64,000 nt of DNA from Verrucomicrobiota bacterium (GTDB lineage: Bacteria > Verrucomicrobiota > Verrucomicrobiia > Opitutales > Opitutaceae). This document shows positions 29,241 through 40,200 of the stretch, in pieces. The notes below the pieces were generated by a model. The model was given only the letters and a program-made list of their open reading frames with translations, was not told where the DNA came from and searched no databases. Location: contig JAEWIY010000068.1 of assembly GCA_023386835.1 (NCBI GenBank), positions 1 to 64,000 on the forward strand. The letters are read 5' to 3'. Each line of letters opens with the position of its first letter. The stretch's first letter is position 1. Position numbers and translations under genes: made by a program.

Positions 29241-31718
29241 ATGATCTCGTTCCCCCTTTCCACGGCGGCCTGGCAGTTCCGCGACGCAACTCGGCGCTCT
29301 CCCTGGCGCGCCGCGGTTGTGCCCGGTTGTGTGCACACGGACCTTCGGCGGCATGACCTCATTCCGGATCCGTTTTGGGGAATGCATGAGGAGGCGTTGC
29401 ACTGGATCGAGGATCACGACTGGGAATACCGCAGCCGGTTTGCCGTCACGGCCGACCTGCTCGACGAAGAGGTGGTCGAACTCGTCGCCGACGGTTTGGA
29501 TACCGTGGCGACTGTGACCCTCAACGGCCATAGTGTCGCACGCACGGAGAACATGTTCTGCGGCTACCGCTGGAACGTGAAACCCTGGCTCCGCCGCGGC
29601 CGTAACGAGCTGTTGATCCACTTCGGTAGCGCCATGGACTACGTCCGCCGGAACCGGCTCGAGCACCAGCCGCGGGAGATCAATGATCCGGTGGGAGGCT
29701 GCACGCGGATCCGAAAGCAGCAGTGTCAGTTCGGCTGGGATTGGGGTCCACGTCTTGTGACCGCGGGCATCTGGCGCGATCTGCGCCTGGAGGGCTGGTC
29801 CCACAACCGGCTGCTCGGTGTCGTGGTCCGGCAACGACACGAGAAGAAACGCGTCACGCTCGAACTCATGCCGGAGCTGGCGCGGGCGGACGCCGGAGCG
29901 ACCGTGCGGTGGACGCTGATGCTTGGAGGGGCGACCATCGGCGCGGGGGAGGGGCTGACGGTTCCGATCCGCCAACCGCAACTTTGGTGGCCGAACGGGC
30001 AGGGAGCGCAGCCGCTCTACAGCTTGAAGGTGGAGGTGACAGGCTCGGACGGACGCCCCATCGGGCTGTGGGCCCGTCGCCTTGGACTGCGCACGATCGA
30101 GCTGGAGCGGAAGGCGGACGCCTGGGGCGAGAGCTTCCACTTCGTGGTGAACGGCCGGCCAATTTTTGCGAAGGGGGCCAACTGGATCCCGGCACACAGT
30201 TTTGTGACCACGCTCGGGCGCGAAGCGTATGCGCGTGACCTGCGGGCGGCCGCGGATGCCAACATGAATATGATGCGGGTCTGGGGCGGCGGCATCTACG
30301 AGAGCGAGGAGTTTTACGACCTGTGCGATGAGCTGGGCCTGCTGGTGTGGCAGGACTTCATGTTCGCCTGCACGCTGTATCCGGGCGACGACGCGTTTCT
30401 TGCGAGTTGTCGCGATGAGGCCGATTTCCAGGTCCGGCGGCTGCGGCACCGCGCCTGCCTCGCTCTCTGGAGCGGCAACAACGAGCTGGTCTCGATCAAC
30501 GTGAAGGAGCTGCAGCAGGACGCGTCGTTGCTCCGCAACTACGAGGCGCTCTTCCACCGCACGCTGCCCGAGGTGGTGGCGTCGCTCGACCCCGCCACCC
30601 CGTACTGGCCGAGCTCGCCGTGGCGTGGGGAACTGGAGTCGGATCACGCCAACGGCACGCGGCGCGGCGATACCCATTACTGGGACGTCTGGCACGCGCG
30701 GCATCCGGTGAAGGATTACGAGAAGCACGCCTTCCGGTTTGTCTCGGAGTTCGGCATGCAGAGCTACAGCTCGCCGGCGACCAACGCGACGTTCTGCCCC
30801 GCGGATGACACCAACGTGTTTGGCCCGGTGATGGAGAACCACCAGAAGAACCGCGCCGGCAACCAGATCATCCTCGACTACGTATCGCGCCGCTACCGCT
30901 TCCCGCAGTCGCAGGAGCACCTGATCTACCTGTCGCAACTCAACCAGGCCTACTGCATGCAGGTCGGTGTGGAGCACTACCGGCGCCTCATGCCGCGCTG
31001 CATGGGCGCCTTGTATTGGCAGCTCAATGACTGCTGGCCGGTCGCATCGTGGAGCTCGATCGAGTTCACCGGTCGCTGGAAGGCGCTGCACTTCCTCGCC
31101 CGTCGCTTCTTTGCGCCCGCGCTCGCCAGCGTGCATGTGCCGGGCGATGAGACCGCGATCATCGGCAACTATCGGCGGACCTCGGTCAACGAGGCGCACC
31201 TTTATACGGTGTACGATCACCCGGAGCCGACGGACGCGGTGCTGCGTTGGGAGTTCCGACACCTCGAAGGCCGGGTGCTGAGCCGGGGGCGCAAGCGGGT
31301 GCGCCTGCGCCCGGGACAAAGCGTGCGGCAGCAGACCCTGTCGTTGGAGTCCCTGCTCAAACGCTTTGATCGCGACCACTTTTACCTGCGCGTGATGCTC
31401 GAGGTGGGAGGCGAGATTGTGAGTGAGGACACGACGTTCTTCACCGCGCCACGCTTTCTCGCGCTGCCGCAGGGGAAGACGCGTGTCACGATCCGGAGGC
31501 TCGGGCAGAAACTGGCCCAGCTCACGTTCACGTCTGCGGTCTTCCAGCACCGGTTTGCCTTCGATCTGGTGGGCGTGGAGCACCAGAGTTCCGACAACTA
31601 TTTCGAGCTGTACCCGGGCGAAGCCAAAGTCGTGCTGGTCGATTTGGCGGCACCCGCCACCTCGGCGGAGCTGAAGAAGGCGCTGCGGTATCAGTCGTTG
31701 GTTGATACGTACGTCTGA
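29241..31718 (+). CDS. Beta-mannosidase, GH2 family
   Basis: An 825-residue enzyme without a signal peptide, so probably cytoplasmic. Domain order is GH2 sugar-binding (AWQFRDATRR..., with WEYRSRF and NGHSVARTENMF), immunoglobulin-like, then the TIM barrel. Acid/base Glu415 lies in LWSGNNE and nucleophile Glu503 in FVSEFGMQS, both in the beta-mannosidase form of these motifs. QFGWDWGPRLVTAGIW is another beta-mannosidase signature. The ATG at 29241 gives MISFPLSTAAW; upstream codons belong to the degenerate GH130 region. Role: release of terminal mannose from beta-manno-oligosaccharides, the final step after extracellular mannan cleavage. Confidence 0.95.
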   Translation: MISFPLSTAAWQFRDATRRSPWRAAVVPGCVHTDLRRHDLIPDPFWGMHEEALHWIEDHDWEYRSRFAVTADLLDEEVVELVADGLDTVATVTLNGHSVARTENMFCGYRWNVKPWLRRGRNELLIHFGSAMDYVRRNRLEHQPREINDPVGGCTRIRKQQCQFGWDWGPRLVTAGIWRDLRLEGWSHNRLLGVVVRQRHEKKRVTLELMPELARADAGATVRWTLMLGGATIGAGEGLTVPIRQPQLWWPNGQGAQPLYSLKVEVTGSDGRPIGLWARRLGLRTIELERKADAWGESFHFVVNGRPIFAKGANWIPAHSFVTTLGREAYARDLRAAADANMNMMRVWGGGIYESEEFYDLCDELGLLVWQDFMFACTLYPGDDAFLASCRDEADFQVRRLRHRACLALWSGNNELVSINVKELQQDASLLRNYEALFHRTLPEVVASLDPATPYWPSSPWRGELESDHANGTRRGDTHYWDVWHARHPVKDYEKHAFRFVSEFGMQSYSSPATNATFCPADDTNVFGPVMENHQKNRAGNQIILDYVSRRYRFPQSQEHLIYLSQLNQAYCMQVGVEHYRRLMPRCMGALYWQLNDCWPVASWSSIEFTGRWKALHFLARRFFAPALASVHVPGDETAIIGNYRRTSVNEAHLYTVYDHPEPTDAVLRWEFRHLEGRVLSRGRKRVRLRPGQSVRQQTLSLESLLKRFDRDHFYLRVMLEVGGEIVSEDTTFFTAPRFLALPQGKTRVTIRRLGQKLAQLTFTSAVFQHRFAFDLVGVEHQSSDNYFELYPGEAKVVLVDLAAPATSAELKKALRYQSLVDTYV

Positions 31719-31926
31719 GGCTCTTCGAGTTCGCGCAGCGGGAGCGTGCGGGCGGACATCCACCGCGTGGTTTTTCGGAGCGCGCCGCTTCAATCACGCG
31801 CAGCCCCATGCGCATGGCCGAAATCCGCCAGCACCTCGAGGCACACCGCGGCACGGTCTTGGCCGGCGGTCGTGCGGCGTCGGTCGGCGTTGCGGACGCC
31901 GCAGCGCAAGTGGGCGAGCAACCCGC

Positions 31927-33225
31927 TCACTCTGTTTGCCGCCACAACATAAAGCGCGTCTGCCGTTCGTACGGTGGATACGCGTGGAAGGCGCCGGAGA
32001 GAAGTGCCGGTTTGCTGGCGCCCTCAAGCTCGATCGCGACCAGCGCAAGCAGGTGGGTCGGTTCGTAGGCGAGCACGATCGGCGTGAAGTTCAGCGCGCC
32101 GTCGTTTCGGAACCACATCATCGAGACGGCGCGCGGAGCGCTCCAGTCGTTGAACGCACTGACGGCGAGGACGTCGCGATGCCCGTCACCATCGACATCC
32201 ACGACCACCGGGCTGTAGGCGCCGGCGAGCGTGCCGATGCGTTGGAAGCGAAACTGACCCGCGCCGAGATTCTGCAGCCACTGGACACCATGCCAGGGGC
32301 GTGGACCGGGATTGGTGGCGGGGCCAAACCCGTCACCATTGGCAAAGATAATGTCGGGCCGGTGATCGCCGTCGAGATCGGCGACCGCCAGGTTGCTCAT
32401 CGCAAAATCGTCGTTGGTCGACCCGAAGAGCACACGAGAGCGGAAGCGGCCGCGTCCGTCATTCTCCAGCAAATACACTTCCTCCCATTGCTGGGAGATA
32501 TTGACCGCGATGTCGGGGATGCCGTCCCCGGTGAAGTCGGCCACGCGCAGGTTGATGCCGCCGGCCAGGTTCAGCAGGTTGTGGCTGCGAAACTCCCAGG
32601 GCCCGATCCGCTCCATCCAGCGGACTTCGCCCTGGTCGTAGCCAAACTGCACGACCGCGAGGTCGAGTTGGCCGTCGCCGTTGAAGTCACCCGGCTGCAC
32701 GTCGGTGACCCGGGCCACTTTCTCCAGCAGGATGTGGGAGGTGAAGTTCTGTTGGCCGTCATTCTCCAGCGCGAATAGCGTGCCAATCCGGTCATTGTTG
32801 GGGAACAGTTCGCCCATGCTGGCGACGAGCACGTCGAGGTCACCGTCACCATCCAGGTCAACGGCTGAACTGTGCACGGGTCCACGGAGGTCGCGGGCGA
32901 GCACGATTTCCTCGAACGTGCCGCCCGGTTGCTGACGCAGCCAGATCAACTCGTGATCCTGGCCTTCACACGCGAGAGCGTCCATGCGGCCGTCCTGATC
33001 GAGATCAACCGTGATCAGATTCGCCACCCATGGCGGGTGGCCGGTATTCGGTCGACCGACCGGCTCGGCGCGGAAACGCTGGAGGTCTTCCGCCATTCTT
33101 GGCGCGGCTGCCGGTCGAGCGGGCGCCGGATCACGGCCACAACCTGCGAGCGCCAGCGCGAAAGCGGTCGCGAGGGGGAGCCAACGCACACGGGGAGAAG
33201 GAAGTCGACGCAACGGAACGATCAT
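31927..33225 (-). CDS. FG-GAP/VCBS repeat lipoprotein
   Basis: A 432-residue exported protein with a lipobox (FALALAGCGRD, lipidated Cys about residue 29). Seven or so propeller blades follow, each with a calcium-type DxDxDGxxD motif: DLDQDGRMD, DLDGDGDLD, DFNGDGQLD, DFTGDGIPD, DLDGDHRPD, DVDGDGHRD. It is the last gene of a three-gene operon; its start overlaps the TPR gene stop by four bases (ATGA). Role unknown; propellers of this kind bind proteins or sugars at the cell surface. The shared ancestry with the large UnbV protein across the divergent promoter suggests joint work. Confidence 0.9.
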   Translation of the reverse strand: MIVPLRRLPSPRVRWLPLATAFALALAGCGRDPAPARPAAAPRMAEDLQRFRAEPVGRPNTGHPPWVANLITVDLDQDGRMDALACEGQDHELIWLRQQPGGTFEEIVLARDLRGPVHSSAVDLDGDGDLDVLVASMGELFPNNDRIGTLFALENDGQQNFTSHILLEKVARVTDVQPGDFNGDGQLDLAVVQFGYDQGEVRWMERIGPWEFRSHNLLNLAGGINLRVADFTGDGIPDIAVNISQQWEEVYLLENDGRGRFRSRVLFGSTNDDFAMSNLAVADLDGDHRPDIIFANGDGFGPATNPGPRPWHGVQWLQNLGAGQFRFQRIGTLAGAYSPVVVDVDGDGHRDVLAVSAFNDWSAPRAVSMMWFRNDGALNFTPIVLAYEPTHLLALVAIELEGASKPALLSGAFHAYPPYERQTRFMLWRQTE

Positions 33226-34703
33226 CGAATCGAGATGGAAGGCGCCGCGCTCGGCGGAGGCTGCCCGAACTTTTCCTGGTAGGCCTGTCGCAGCTTTTGC
33301 ACTTCGGCGGCGCTCACCCGGGGCTGGTCCTGCACCTCACGAAGCCAGCGCTCGGCCGCGGCCCTTTGCCCGGAGTGGATGCAGGCGAAAGTGAGGATGG
33401 CCAGCGCAGCCGGGTGTCCCGGTTCAGCCACAAGACCTTGCTCCAGAATTTGAATACCCTCGTCGGTCCGCTCCTGGGCGAAGTACAGGCTTGCCAGCTC
33501 CACAAAAGCGAGCGCCTCGTCCCGGCGCAGTTGCGTGACGCGCCGCAAGTCCGCCATCGCCGCTTCGGTGCGTCCCTGGGCTTTGAAGCGGCGGCCGCGT
33601 TCCAGCAACAGGACCGGGGATTCCGGGTTAAGGGTGAGGCCCTCGCTCAGCACGCGCCAGGAGCCGGCCGGATCGCCCGCCGCCGCCAGCACCCGGACCC
33701 ACGCCGCCCAGGCGTCGGTGAGTTTCGGATCACTGCGAACGGCCGCCTGAAGCTCGTTGCGCGCGGTTGGCAGGTCGCCGCGCTGCTCCGCCAGCGTTCC
33801 TGCCTGAAAGTGCAGATTGGCGTCCTTCGGATCGAGGCGCAGCGCACGCTCGAGCAGTTGCCGCGCGCGTGTGCCATCGCCGCGGATGTTCGCCGTGCCG
33901 CTCTCCAGCGCGAGCCGGTACGGATCGAAGCACTCGTCCATCAGCGCGATCACCCAAGGATCGGCGATGCCGACATACAACCCGTGGCTCTTCTGGCGCG
34001 CGCGCAACGCCGTGCCCCGCTGCGGCTCCCCCGTTTGTTCGAAGGCGGTCGCCAGGAGATCCGCTCCCAACAATCCCTCGGTCTGGCGGGCAATCTTCTC
34101 CAGCTTGGCCCGCGCGGCTGGCCAGGCATCCCGCGCGATGTCCACGCGGGCGAGGCCAAGTTGCGCGTAGGGATTGTCCGGCTCACGTTCAAGCGCCGCG
34201 GAGAAACTGGTGCTTGCTTGGTCCAGGCGCCCGCGCTTGAGCTCGGCTTCGCCCAACCGCACCCGAGCCGGGACGTAGTCCGGGGCAAGGCGCACCGTCG
34301 TCTGCCAAAGCGGGACCGCCTCATCGAGCTCACCAAAAACGGCGTGAATGTCCGCCGCGAAATGGGCCCAGCGCGGTTCACGCGGCTGGAGTTCACGCAA
34401 CGTCGTGTAGGCCTGCTGCGCCTCGGCGTAAAAGCCGTTGGCGTGATAAAGCGCCGCCAAGGTGCCGAGCGCTTCCGCCGCTTTGTTTCCCGCGAAAATC
34501 GCATCCTCCTGGGCGGTCAAGCGCGCCCTGAACTCAGCGGGCCAGCCTTCGAGCGCGGGCTGCGGTGGCACGCCGGCCATTGCGATGTGCCGGTCCGCGT
34601 TCTTCCGTTGCCAGCTCAGGCCCGCGTAGGCGAGTGCGCCGAGCACGAACAAACCAAGGGCCCACCAAAGCAGGCGACGGCGAGGAGAGGGGGCGGGTGG
34701 CAT
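33222..34703 (-). CDS. Membrane-anchored TPR repeat protein
   Basis: A 493-residue protein with one N-terminal membrane anchor (LLWWALGLFVLGALAYAGLSW) and then TPR-type repeats through the rest, for example LGTLAALYHANGFYAEAQQAY, ARVRLGEAELKRGRLDQAS and FVELASLYFAQERTDEGIQ. The start overlaps the upstream gene's stop as TGATG at 34703, so translation is coupled. Its closest functional hint is the operon: a polytopic GT-C-like protein upstream and an FG-GAP lipoprotein downstream. TPRs usually act as scaffolds; no enzyme motif is seen. Confidence 0.88.
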   Translation of the reverse strand: MPPAPSPRRRLLWWALGLFVLGALAYAGLSWQRKNADRHIAMAGVPPQPALEGWPAEFRARLTAQEDAIFAGNKAAEALGTLAALYHANGFYAEAQQAYTTLRELQPREPRWAHFAADIHAVFGELDEAVPLWQTTVRLAPDYVPARVRLGEAELKRGRLDQASTSFSAALEREPDNPYAQLGLARVDIARDAWPAARAKLEKIARQTEGLLGADLLATAFEQTGEPQRGTALRARQKSHGLYVGIADPWVIALMDECFDPYRLALESGTANIRGDGTRARQLLERALRLDPKDANLHFQAGTLAEQRGDLPTARNELQAAVRSDPKLTDAWAAWVRVLAAAGDPAGSWRVLSEGLTLNPESPVLLLERGRRFKAQGRTEAAMADLRRVTQLRRDEALAFVELASLYFAQERTDEGIQILEQGLVAEPGHPAALAILTFACIHSGQRAAAERWLREVQDQPRVSAAEVQKLRQAYQEKFGQPPPSAAPSISIR

Positions 34704-37105
34704 CAGAGACGGGAGCGAAGGTCGGCCGGCAGCAGGTCCAACGCAAGCTGTCGCAGCTCCGGGTCGGAAATCGAAAGATCAACCGCGCGCGCCAGAATGA
34801 GGAAATGAAAAAGTGAATACGTCGTGAGCTGGCGCAGGCGCTCCTCGTTCAACTGCGACAGGCACCGTTCGACCTGGGTGCGGGCCGCGTCGAGCTGTTT
34901 GCCCCGGGCGAGCACGATCGCGAGGCTGACGCTGCGGTCCCACGGGAGCGTGCGATCGCCGCGCGCCTTCAGCCGCTGCTGGATCGTTTCGAGCGTGTCG
35001 GGGAAAGCGGCGGCGTCCACCAACGCCGCCTCGAGCTGCGCGCGCGCCACGAGCGCACTGAAATCCGCTGGGTAGCGTCGCAGGGTCTCGCCAGCCGCGC
35101 GGGCGGCATCCAGCTGGTTCATCTCGATGAAGTACTCGGTCACGCGACTCATCGCGATGGCCGGCTCCTGCTCATCCACGACTTCGAAGAGAGTCACCGA
35201 CTGGTTTTCGAACCCGCCGATCGTCGGCATCTGGTACGGGATCGGACGCAGCCACATCGGAATTACCCAGCGGCGCAAGCTGTCGAAAAACAGCTCACCC
35301 GTCTGGACCGACGCGGGGCGCGTGTAGGTTTCGTAGAACGGATCCCAGGACGGGAGGATCAAATGGGTCACGCCGCGACTGAGGGCAAGGGCATGCGCTT
35401 CTTCGCGGGAGGTTGAAATGACCATGCGCAAAGCCACCGACAAACCGTCCTTGTTTTCCCAGGACAACGAGGAGAGGGAACGGAAACCCGCATGGTAGTT
35501 GAGGGCCGTCGACATGCCGGGTGGCGCGAGCACGATGGCGTCGCGGCCCTGGCCGAGACGTTTCACCAACGTGTGCGCGAGATCACGTTCCACCAAGCCT
35601 TCGACCTCCGGTTGGCTGAGGGTGGTGCCACCCGCCGAGGACGAACGTGGCCACAGCTGGATGGCGCCGAGAACGAAGCACGCCGCCAGCACCGCCGGCA
35701 TAAACCTCCACGGCCATCGCGGGAGATTGTCGTCCTGTCGCCAAGTTGTCATGACGGTGGCGCCGGCGAGCAGGACGAATGTGTCGGCCAGTTGCCACCA
35801 GCGCAGATGCACCGTGGCCAGCCCCAGCGCGACGAGCACGGGGCCCGCGACCAACGCGAGGGCGGCGCGGGTCGGCGTCGGTGTTGACCGTCGCACCAGA
35901 ATCCACACGGCGACCGGCAAGACCAGCAGCGGGAGGAGTGTCGTGACCAGCGGCTGAAGGGACGACGCCCGCACCAGCCACTCCACGAGATTGGGCGCAA
36001 CGACCGCGTCGGTCTGCTTTGTTAAACGAAAGGAGAGCAGATCGGCGTTGAGAAAACCGAGGTTGCCGGTCCGCCACATCGCCACGGGCAAAGCGGCGGT
36101 GGCCGCCGCGGCGAGGAGGATTGCGACAACGCGACTGCGGGACCAGTCGGTGCGTTGCCCGGAGATGATCGTGGTCAGCAGAACGAGCAACTCCGCGGCG
36201 CCGATCCAGGTGATTGCGTAAAGTGGATGCACCGCCCGCAGCTCCCAGCCGGTCAAATGCGACGGGAAATACTCGATCAGGTAGCCGGCCAGCGACGTAA
36301 TGGCGCCCGCCCAGCCCCAAAGGCGCCACAGCGCTGGCGTGAAGGATGGCTTCTCCTCGGGACTCCGGTTCACCCAAGCGGCGAGAAGCGCTCCGATTGC
36401 GATGCTGCAGAGGAGAGGAACCTGCAACGTCACGTTGAGCCATAGGCCAAGGCCGCTGAATACACCGGCGCAGACGAAATCCCGGCGCGCGGTTTCCGGA
36501 CGCCGTTGCGCGAGGAGCAAGGGAAGCACGAAGCCGGGCGAGAGAGCCAGGAAGAGCGCAAAATCTTCCGGCACCCCGGGGAGAAAGCCGGCGCTGAAAG
36601 GGAACAGGAGGGTCAGTCCCAAGGCGGTGGCGGCAGCGGCCGCAGGCCCAAATGAACGCGCGACGACGGGTGTCAGCACGAGCAGCAGCAGCCCCTGCAA
36701 CAGCGGATCGGCCCACAACGCAACGCGCGCCATCGACTCCGACAAGCTGCGGCTGGAGAGGGTTTGATCCGCTTGGGCGAGTAGCGCCAGCCACCAGCGG
36801 TAAGGGGACGCGCTGTGCACCGGCCGGCCCAGCGGGGCGTTGTCGGCATCGGTGTGCCGCAACCGCCATTCTCCACGTTGCAGCATCTCCTCGGTCTGCC
36901 CGAGCCATTCGTAACTCGGAGTGAGGTGTTCCGGCACCACCAGATGACGCAGCCCGCTGGCGACGGTTGGCGCGATCGTTTCCTGGCCGATCAAAGCGAC
37001 CTGCTCAATCCGTTCACGCCGAATGGCGTTGGCCCACCAAAGGAAGCCGAGCGCGAGGAGCAGACAGAGCCACCAGGCGCGATCACGGACGGGGGACAGG
37101 CGCAT
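34703..37105 (-). CDS. Polytopic membrane protein, GT-C/STT3-like, with C-terminal soluble domain
   Basis: An 800-residue protein with about 12-13 hydrophobic helices in the first 500 residues, then a soluble part with TPR-like helices. The first periplasmic loop carries RHTDADNAPLGRPVHSASPY and RWWLALLAQ, which resembles the acidic loop (D/E-x-D) and aromatic segment of GT-C glycosyltransferases such as STT3/PglB. The later loop has an SWENKDGLSVAL block that may play the STT3 WWDYG part, but the match is weak. The ATG at 37105 begins right before the first helix. First gene of a coupled operon with the TPR and FG-GAP genes. It could be a protein glycosyltransferase or a polymer-modifying enzyme; a plain membrane protein of unknown role is the safe label. 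Confidence 0.75.
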   Translation of the reverse strand: MRLSPVRDRAWWLCLLLALGFLWWANAIRRERIEQVALIGQETIAPTVASGLRHLVVPEHLTPSYEWLGQTEEMLQRGEWRLRHTDADNAPLGRPVHSASPYRWWLALLAQADQTLSSRSLSESMARVALWADPLLQGLLLLVLTPVVARSFGPAAAAATALGLTLLFPFSAGFLPGVPEDFALFLALSPGFVLPLLLAQRRPETARRDFVCAGVFSGLGLWLNVTLQVPLLCSIAIGALLAAWVNRSPEEKPSFTPALWRLWGWAGAITSLAGYLIEYFPSHLTGWELRAVHPLYAITWIGAAELLVLLTTIISGQRTDWSRSRVVAILLAAAATAALPVAMWRTGNLGFLNADLLSFRLTKQTDAVVAPNLVEWLVRASSLQPLVTTLLPLLVLPVAVWILVRRSTPTPTRAALALVAGPVLVALGLATVHLRWWQLADTFVLLAGATVMTTWRQDDNLPRWPWRFMPAVLAACFVLGAIQLWPRSSSAGGTTLSQPEVEGLVERDLAHTLVKRLGQGRDAIVLAPPGMSTALNYHAGFRSLSSLSWENKDGLSVALRMVISTSREEAHALALSRGVTHLILPSWDPFYETYTRPASVQTGELFFDSLRRWVIPMWLRPIPYQMPTIGGFENQSVTLFEVVDEQEPAIAMSRVTEYFIEMNQLDAARAAGETLRRYPADFSALVARAQLEAALVDAAAFPDTLETIQQRLKARGDRTLPWDRSVSLAIVLARGKQLDAARTQVERCLSQLNEERLRQLTTYSLFHFLILARAVDLSISDPELRQLALDLLPADLRSRL

Positions 37106-37293
37106 GCGCAGAGCGTGGGGACGGAGGGGCAGGGCAGGACGCAACCGGACATCGAGACCCTGCGCAAGCTCAGGCACGCAGCACGTTGCCTCCACGCGGT
37201 CCGCGCATGGATCGTGTGCTTCGGATCCTGTGACGCGGGCCGGCCTTGCCTGGCCCCTTGACGCCGCCGGACCCGGAACGCGTATGCTGGGTG

Positions 37294-40200
37294 ATGCCCC
37301 TTCCCCTGCTCGTCATGAGCCGCTGTCGTGGTCGTGCTGCGTCTTTGATCAGGAGGATAATTGCTGGCCTGACGGTTTGCGGCGCGGTCGCGCCAGGTTG
37401 GTCTCAGACCGCAGAGCCATTGACGTCCACACCGCTGGCAGCCCGGAGCCGCGCCACGGGCGCGACGCTCTTCTCGGTGGTGCCCGCGGAGTCGAGCGGC
37501 GTGCGGACGGAAAACCGTTACGCGGACCCGCGCATGTGGGGCGAGTTGTACCACGAGTTCGAAATCGGACCGATCGGCACGGGTGTCGCGATTGGCGATT
37601 ATGACAACGACGGGCGCCCGGATTTGTTTGTCGTGGCGAAGACGGAGAGTTGCCGGCTTTTCCGCAATCTCGGCGATTGGAAGTTCGAAGATGTTTCCGA
37701 AAAGGCCGGGATTGCTGATCGCGGTGCGGCGGCAGCGGTTTGGAAGCAGGGGGTGACGTTTGCCGATGTGAACAATGACGGCTGGCTTGATGTGTACGTC
37801 TGCCGCTTCAACGCCCCGAACCTCCTGTATTTGAACCAGCAGGACGGGACATTCCGGGAGGCTGCGCGCGCGGCTGGACTTGATGTGGTCGACAGCTCGG
37901 TCATGGCCGCCTTTGCCGATTACGACCGGGACGGCTGGCTCGACGTGTTTGTTCAGACGAACTTGTTGAACAACGCCGAGCGGCCGGCCGGGCAGCGCGA
38001 CTTCCTGTTTCGCAATCGCGGCGACGGCACGTTTGTCAACGTGACCGCCGGTTCCGGCGTGGACGGAGGCGAGACCCAGGGGAACTCGGCGGCGTGGTGG
38101 GATTACAACCAGGACGGCTGGCCGGACCTCTATGTGGCCAATGACTTTGCCGCGCCGGATCGGCTGTACCGGAATAAGGGTGACGGCACGTTCACGAACG
38201 TCGCCGATGAGGTGCTGCCGCACGTGCCGTATTCATCGATGGGGACCGACATCGGGGATGTGAACAACGATGGCTGGATTGACCTGTTGGCCACCGACAT
38301 GGCGGCCACAACGCACGAGAAGGACCAGCGCAGCATGGCGGAGACACGGGGGCGCACCAAGGATCCAGCTGATGGTTCAACCGCGATTCCCAATTACCTG
38401 CGCAACGCGTTGTACGTGAACACGGGCGTTGGGCGCTGTCTCGAGGCGGCTTTTCTGACCGGGTTGGCCGCGACCGACTGGACGTGGTCCGTCCGTTTCG
38501 AGGATCTCGACAACGACGGCTGGCTGGACCTCCACGTCACCAACGGGATGCATCGCGAGATTCACAATAGTGACCTGATCCACCGAATGATGACGACGGA
38601 AGGGGCGGCTGACCGGATCCGGGTGGCGCGCAGCAGCCCGATCCTCGCCGAAAACAACCTGGTGTACCGGAATCTCGGTGACCTGCAGTTTGAAGAGGTC
38701 GGGGCGACGTGGGGCCTGAATCAGAGCGGCGTCAGCTTTGGCGCCGCCTTTGGTGATCTCGATGGCGACGGAGACCTCGATGTCGTGTACAGCAACTATC
38801 TCGCAGGTGTGACACTGCTGCGAAACGATGGCGCCACCGGCCACCGCGTGCTGGTGGCGCTCCGTGGGCAGGCTTCGAACCGATTCGGCGTTGGAGCGGT
38901 TGTCCGCCTTGAGACCGCACGGGGCACGCAGGTGCGTCAACTGTCACTTGCTCGTGGATACATGTCGGCCAGCGACCCCGTCCTGCATTTTGGACTCGGC
39001 CAGGAGCCGGTGGTCCGGCGCCTGACGGTGATCTGGCCAAGTGGCCAAGAGCAGGTGTTTGAGCGACTGGAGGCGAACGCGCGTTACACGATTACGGAAC
39101 CCGGGGATAAACCCCTGCGTGGGGCGACTCCGGCGCCGCTGCCGGCAGGACAATTCAAAGAGGCGACGACTGCGGTGAACTTGGGCTGGTCGGCGAAGGA
39201 GGAGTTGATTGACGAGATTGCGCAGCAGCGACTCCTGCCCGTGCGGCTCAACCGCCGCGGGCCCGCTTTGGCGGCGGGAGACCTTAACGGCGACGGACGT
39301 GACGAGCTGGTGATGGGCGGAACCAGCGTTGATTCCGCCCGTGTGCTGTTTCAGGACGGCTCCGGGCGCTTTGACGTCGTGGGGAGGCTCGGTCGAACCG
39401 GGACGGTGGTGAACGATGGCCCGGTGCTTTTGTTCGATGCCAATGGTGACGGCCGTTTGGACGTCCTGATCACAAAGGGTGGAAACAGCGCGCCAGCGGG
39501 GGCACCGGAGTATGAACCGGAGTTGTTTTTCGGCGGCGAAAAGGGACTCCACCGGGCGCCCCCCGGCACGTTGCCGGAAATCGCAGAGAGCATCGGTGCG
39601 GCCGCGGCCGTGGATTTCAACGGTGATGGTCTGTTAGACCTGTTCCTGGGCGGACGCGCGTCGCCGGGCCTGTATCCCTTGTCGCCGCGGAGCTTTCTCC
39701 TGCTCAATCGCGGTGGACGCTTCGAAGATGTGACTGACCCATGGGCGGCTGGGCTGCGTGAAGCCGGAATGGTCACGTCGTGTCTCTGGAGTGACGTGGA
39801 TGGCGATGGATGGCCGGATCTGCTCGTGGCGATCGAGTGGGGACACGTGCGTTACTTTCATAATAACGCCGGGCGGCTGTTGGAGGACTGGACCGAACGC
39901 GCTGGTTTCGCGGCAGGTGGGCTCGGCTGGTGGACCTCGCTGGCCTCGGCTGACTTTAATGGTGATGGCCGACCGGATTTTGCCGCCGGTAACGCTGGCC
40001 TGAATACGCCCTATCGAGCCAGCGCGTCCGAGCCGGCGGTGCTTTTGGTGCAGGAACCACCGGAGGGGGGCTCGTTGCGACTGGTGGAGGCTTATGCAGA
40101 GGGCGGCCGGTGGCTCCCGCGCCGCAGTCGGCGTGACTTGGCCTCGATCCTGCCAACGGTTTCGCGACGTTTTCCCCGGACCGATCCGTATGCGAAGGCG

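Noticed and set aside
31719..31926. Open frame from 31808 (MAEIRQHLEAHRG...) after the beta-mannosidase
   Set aside because: It runs antisense into the FG-GAP gene, soon loses protein-like composition and matches no family I recognise. It might be a gene remnant, but there is no positive support.
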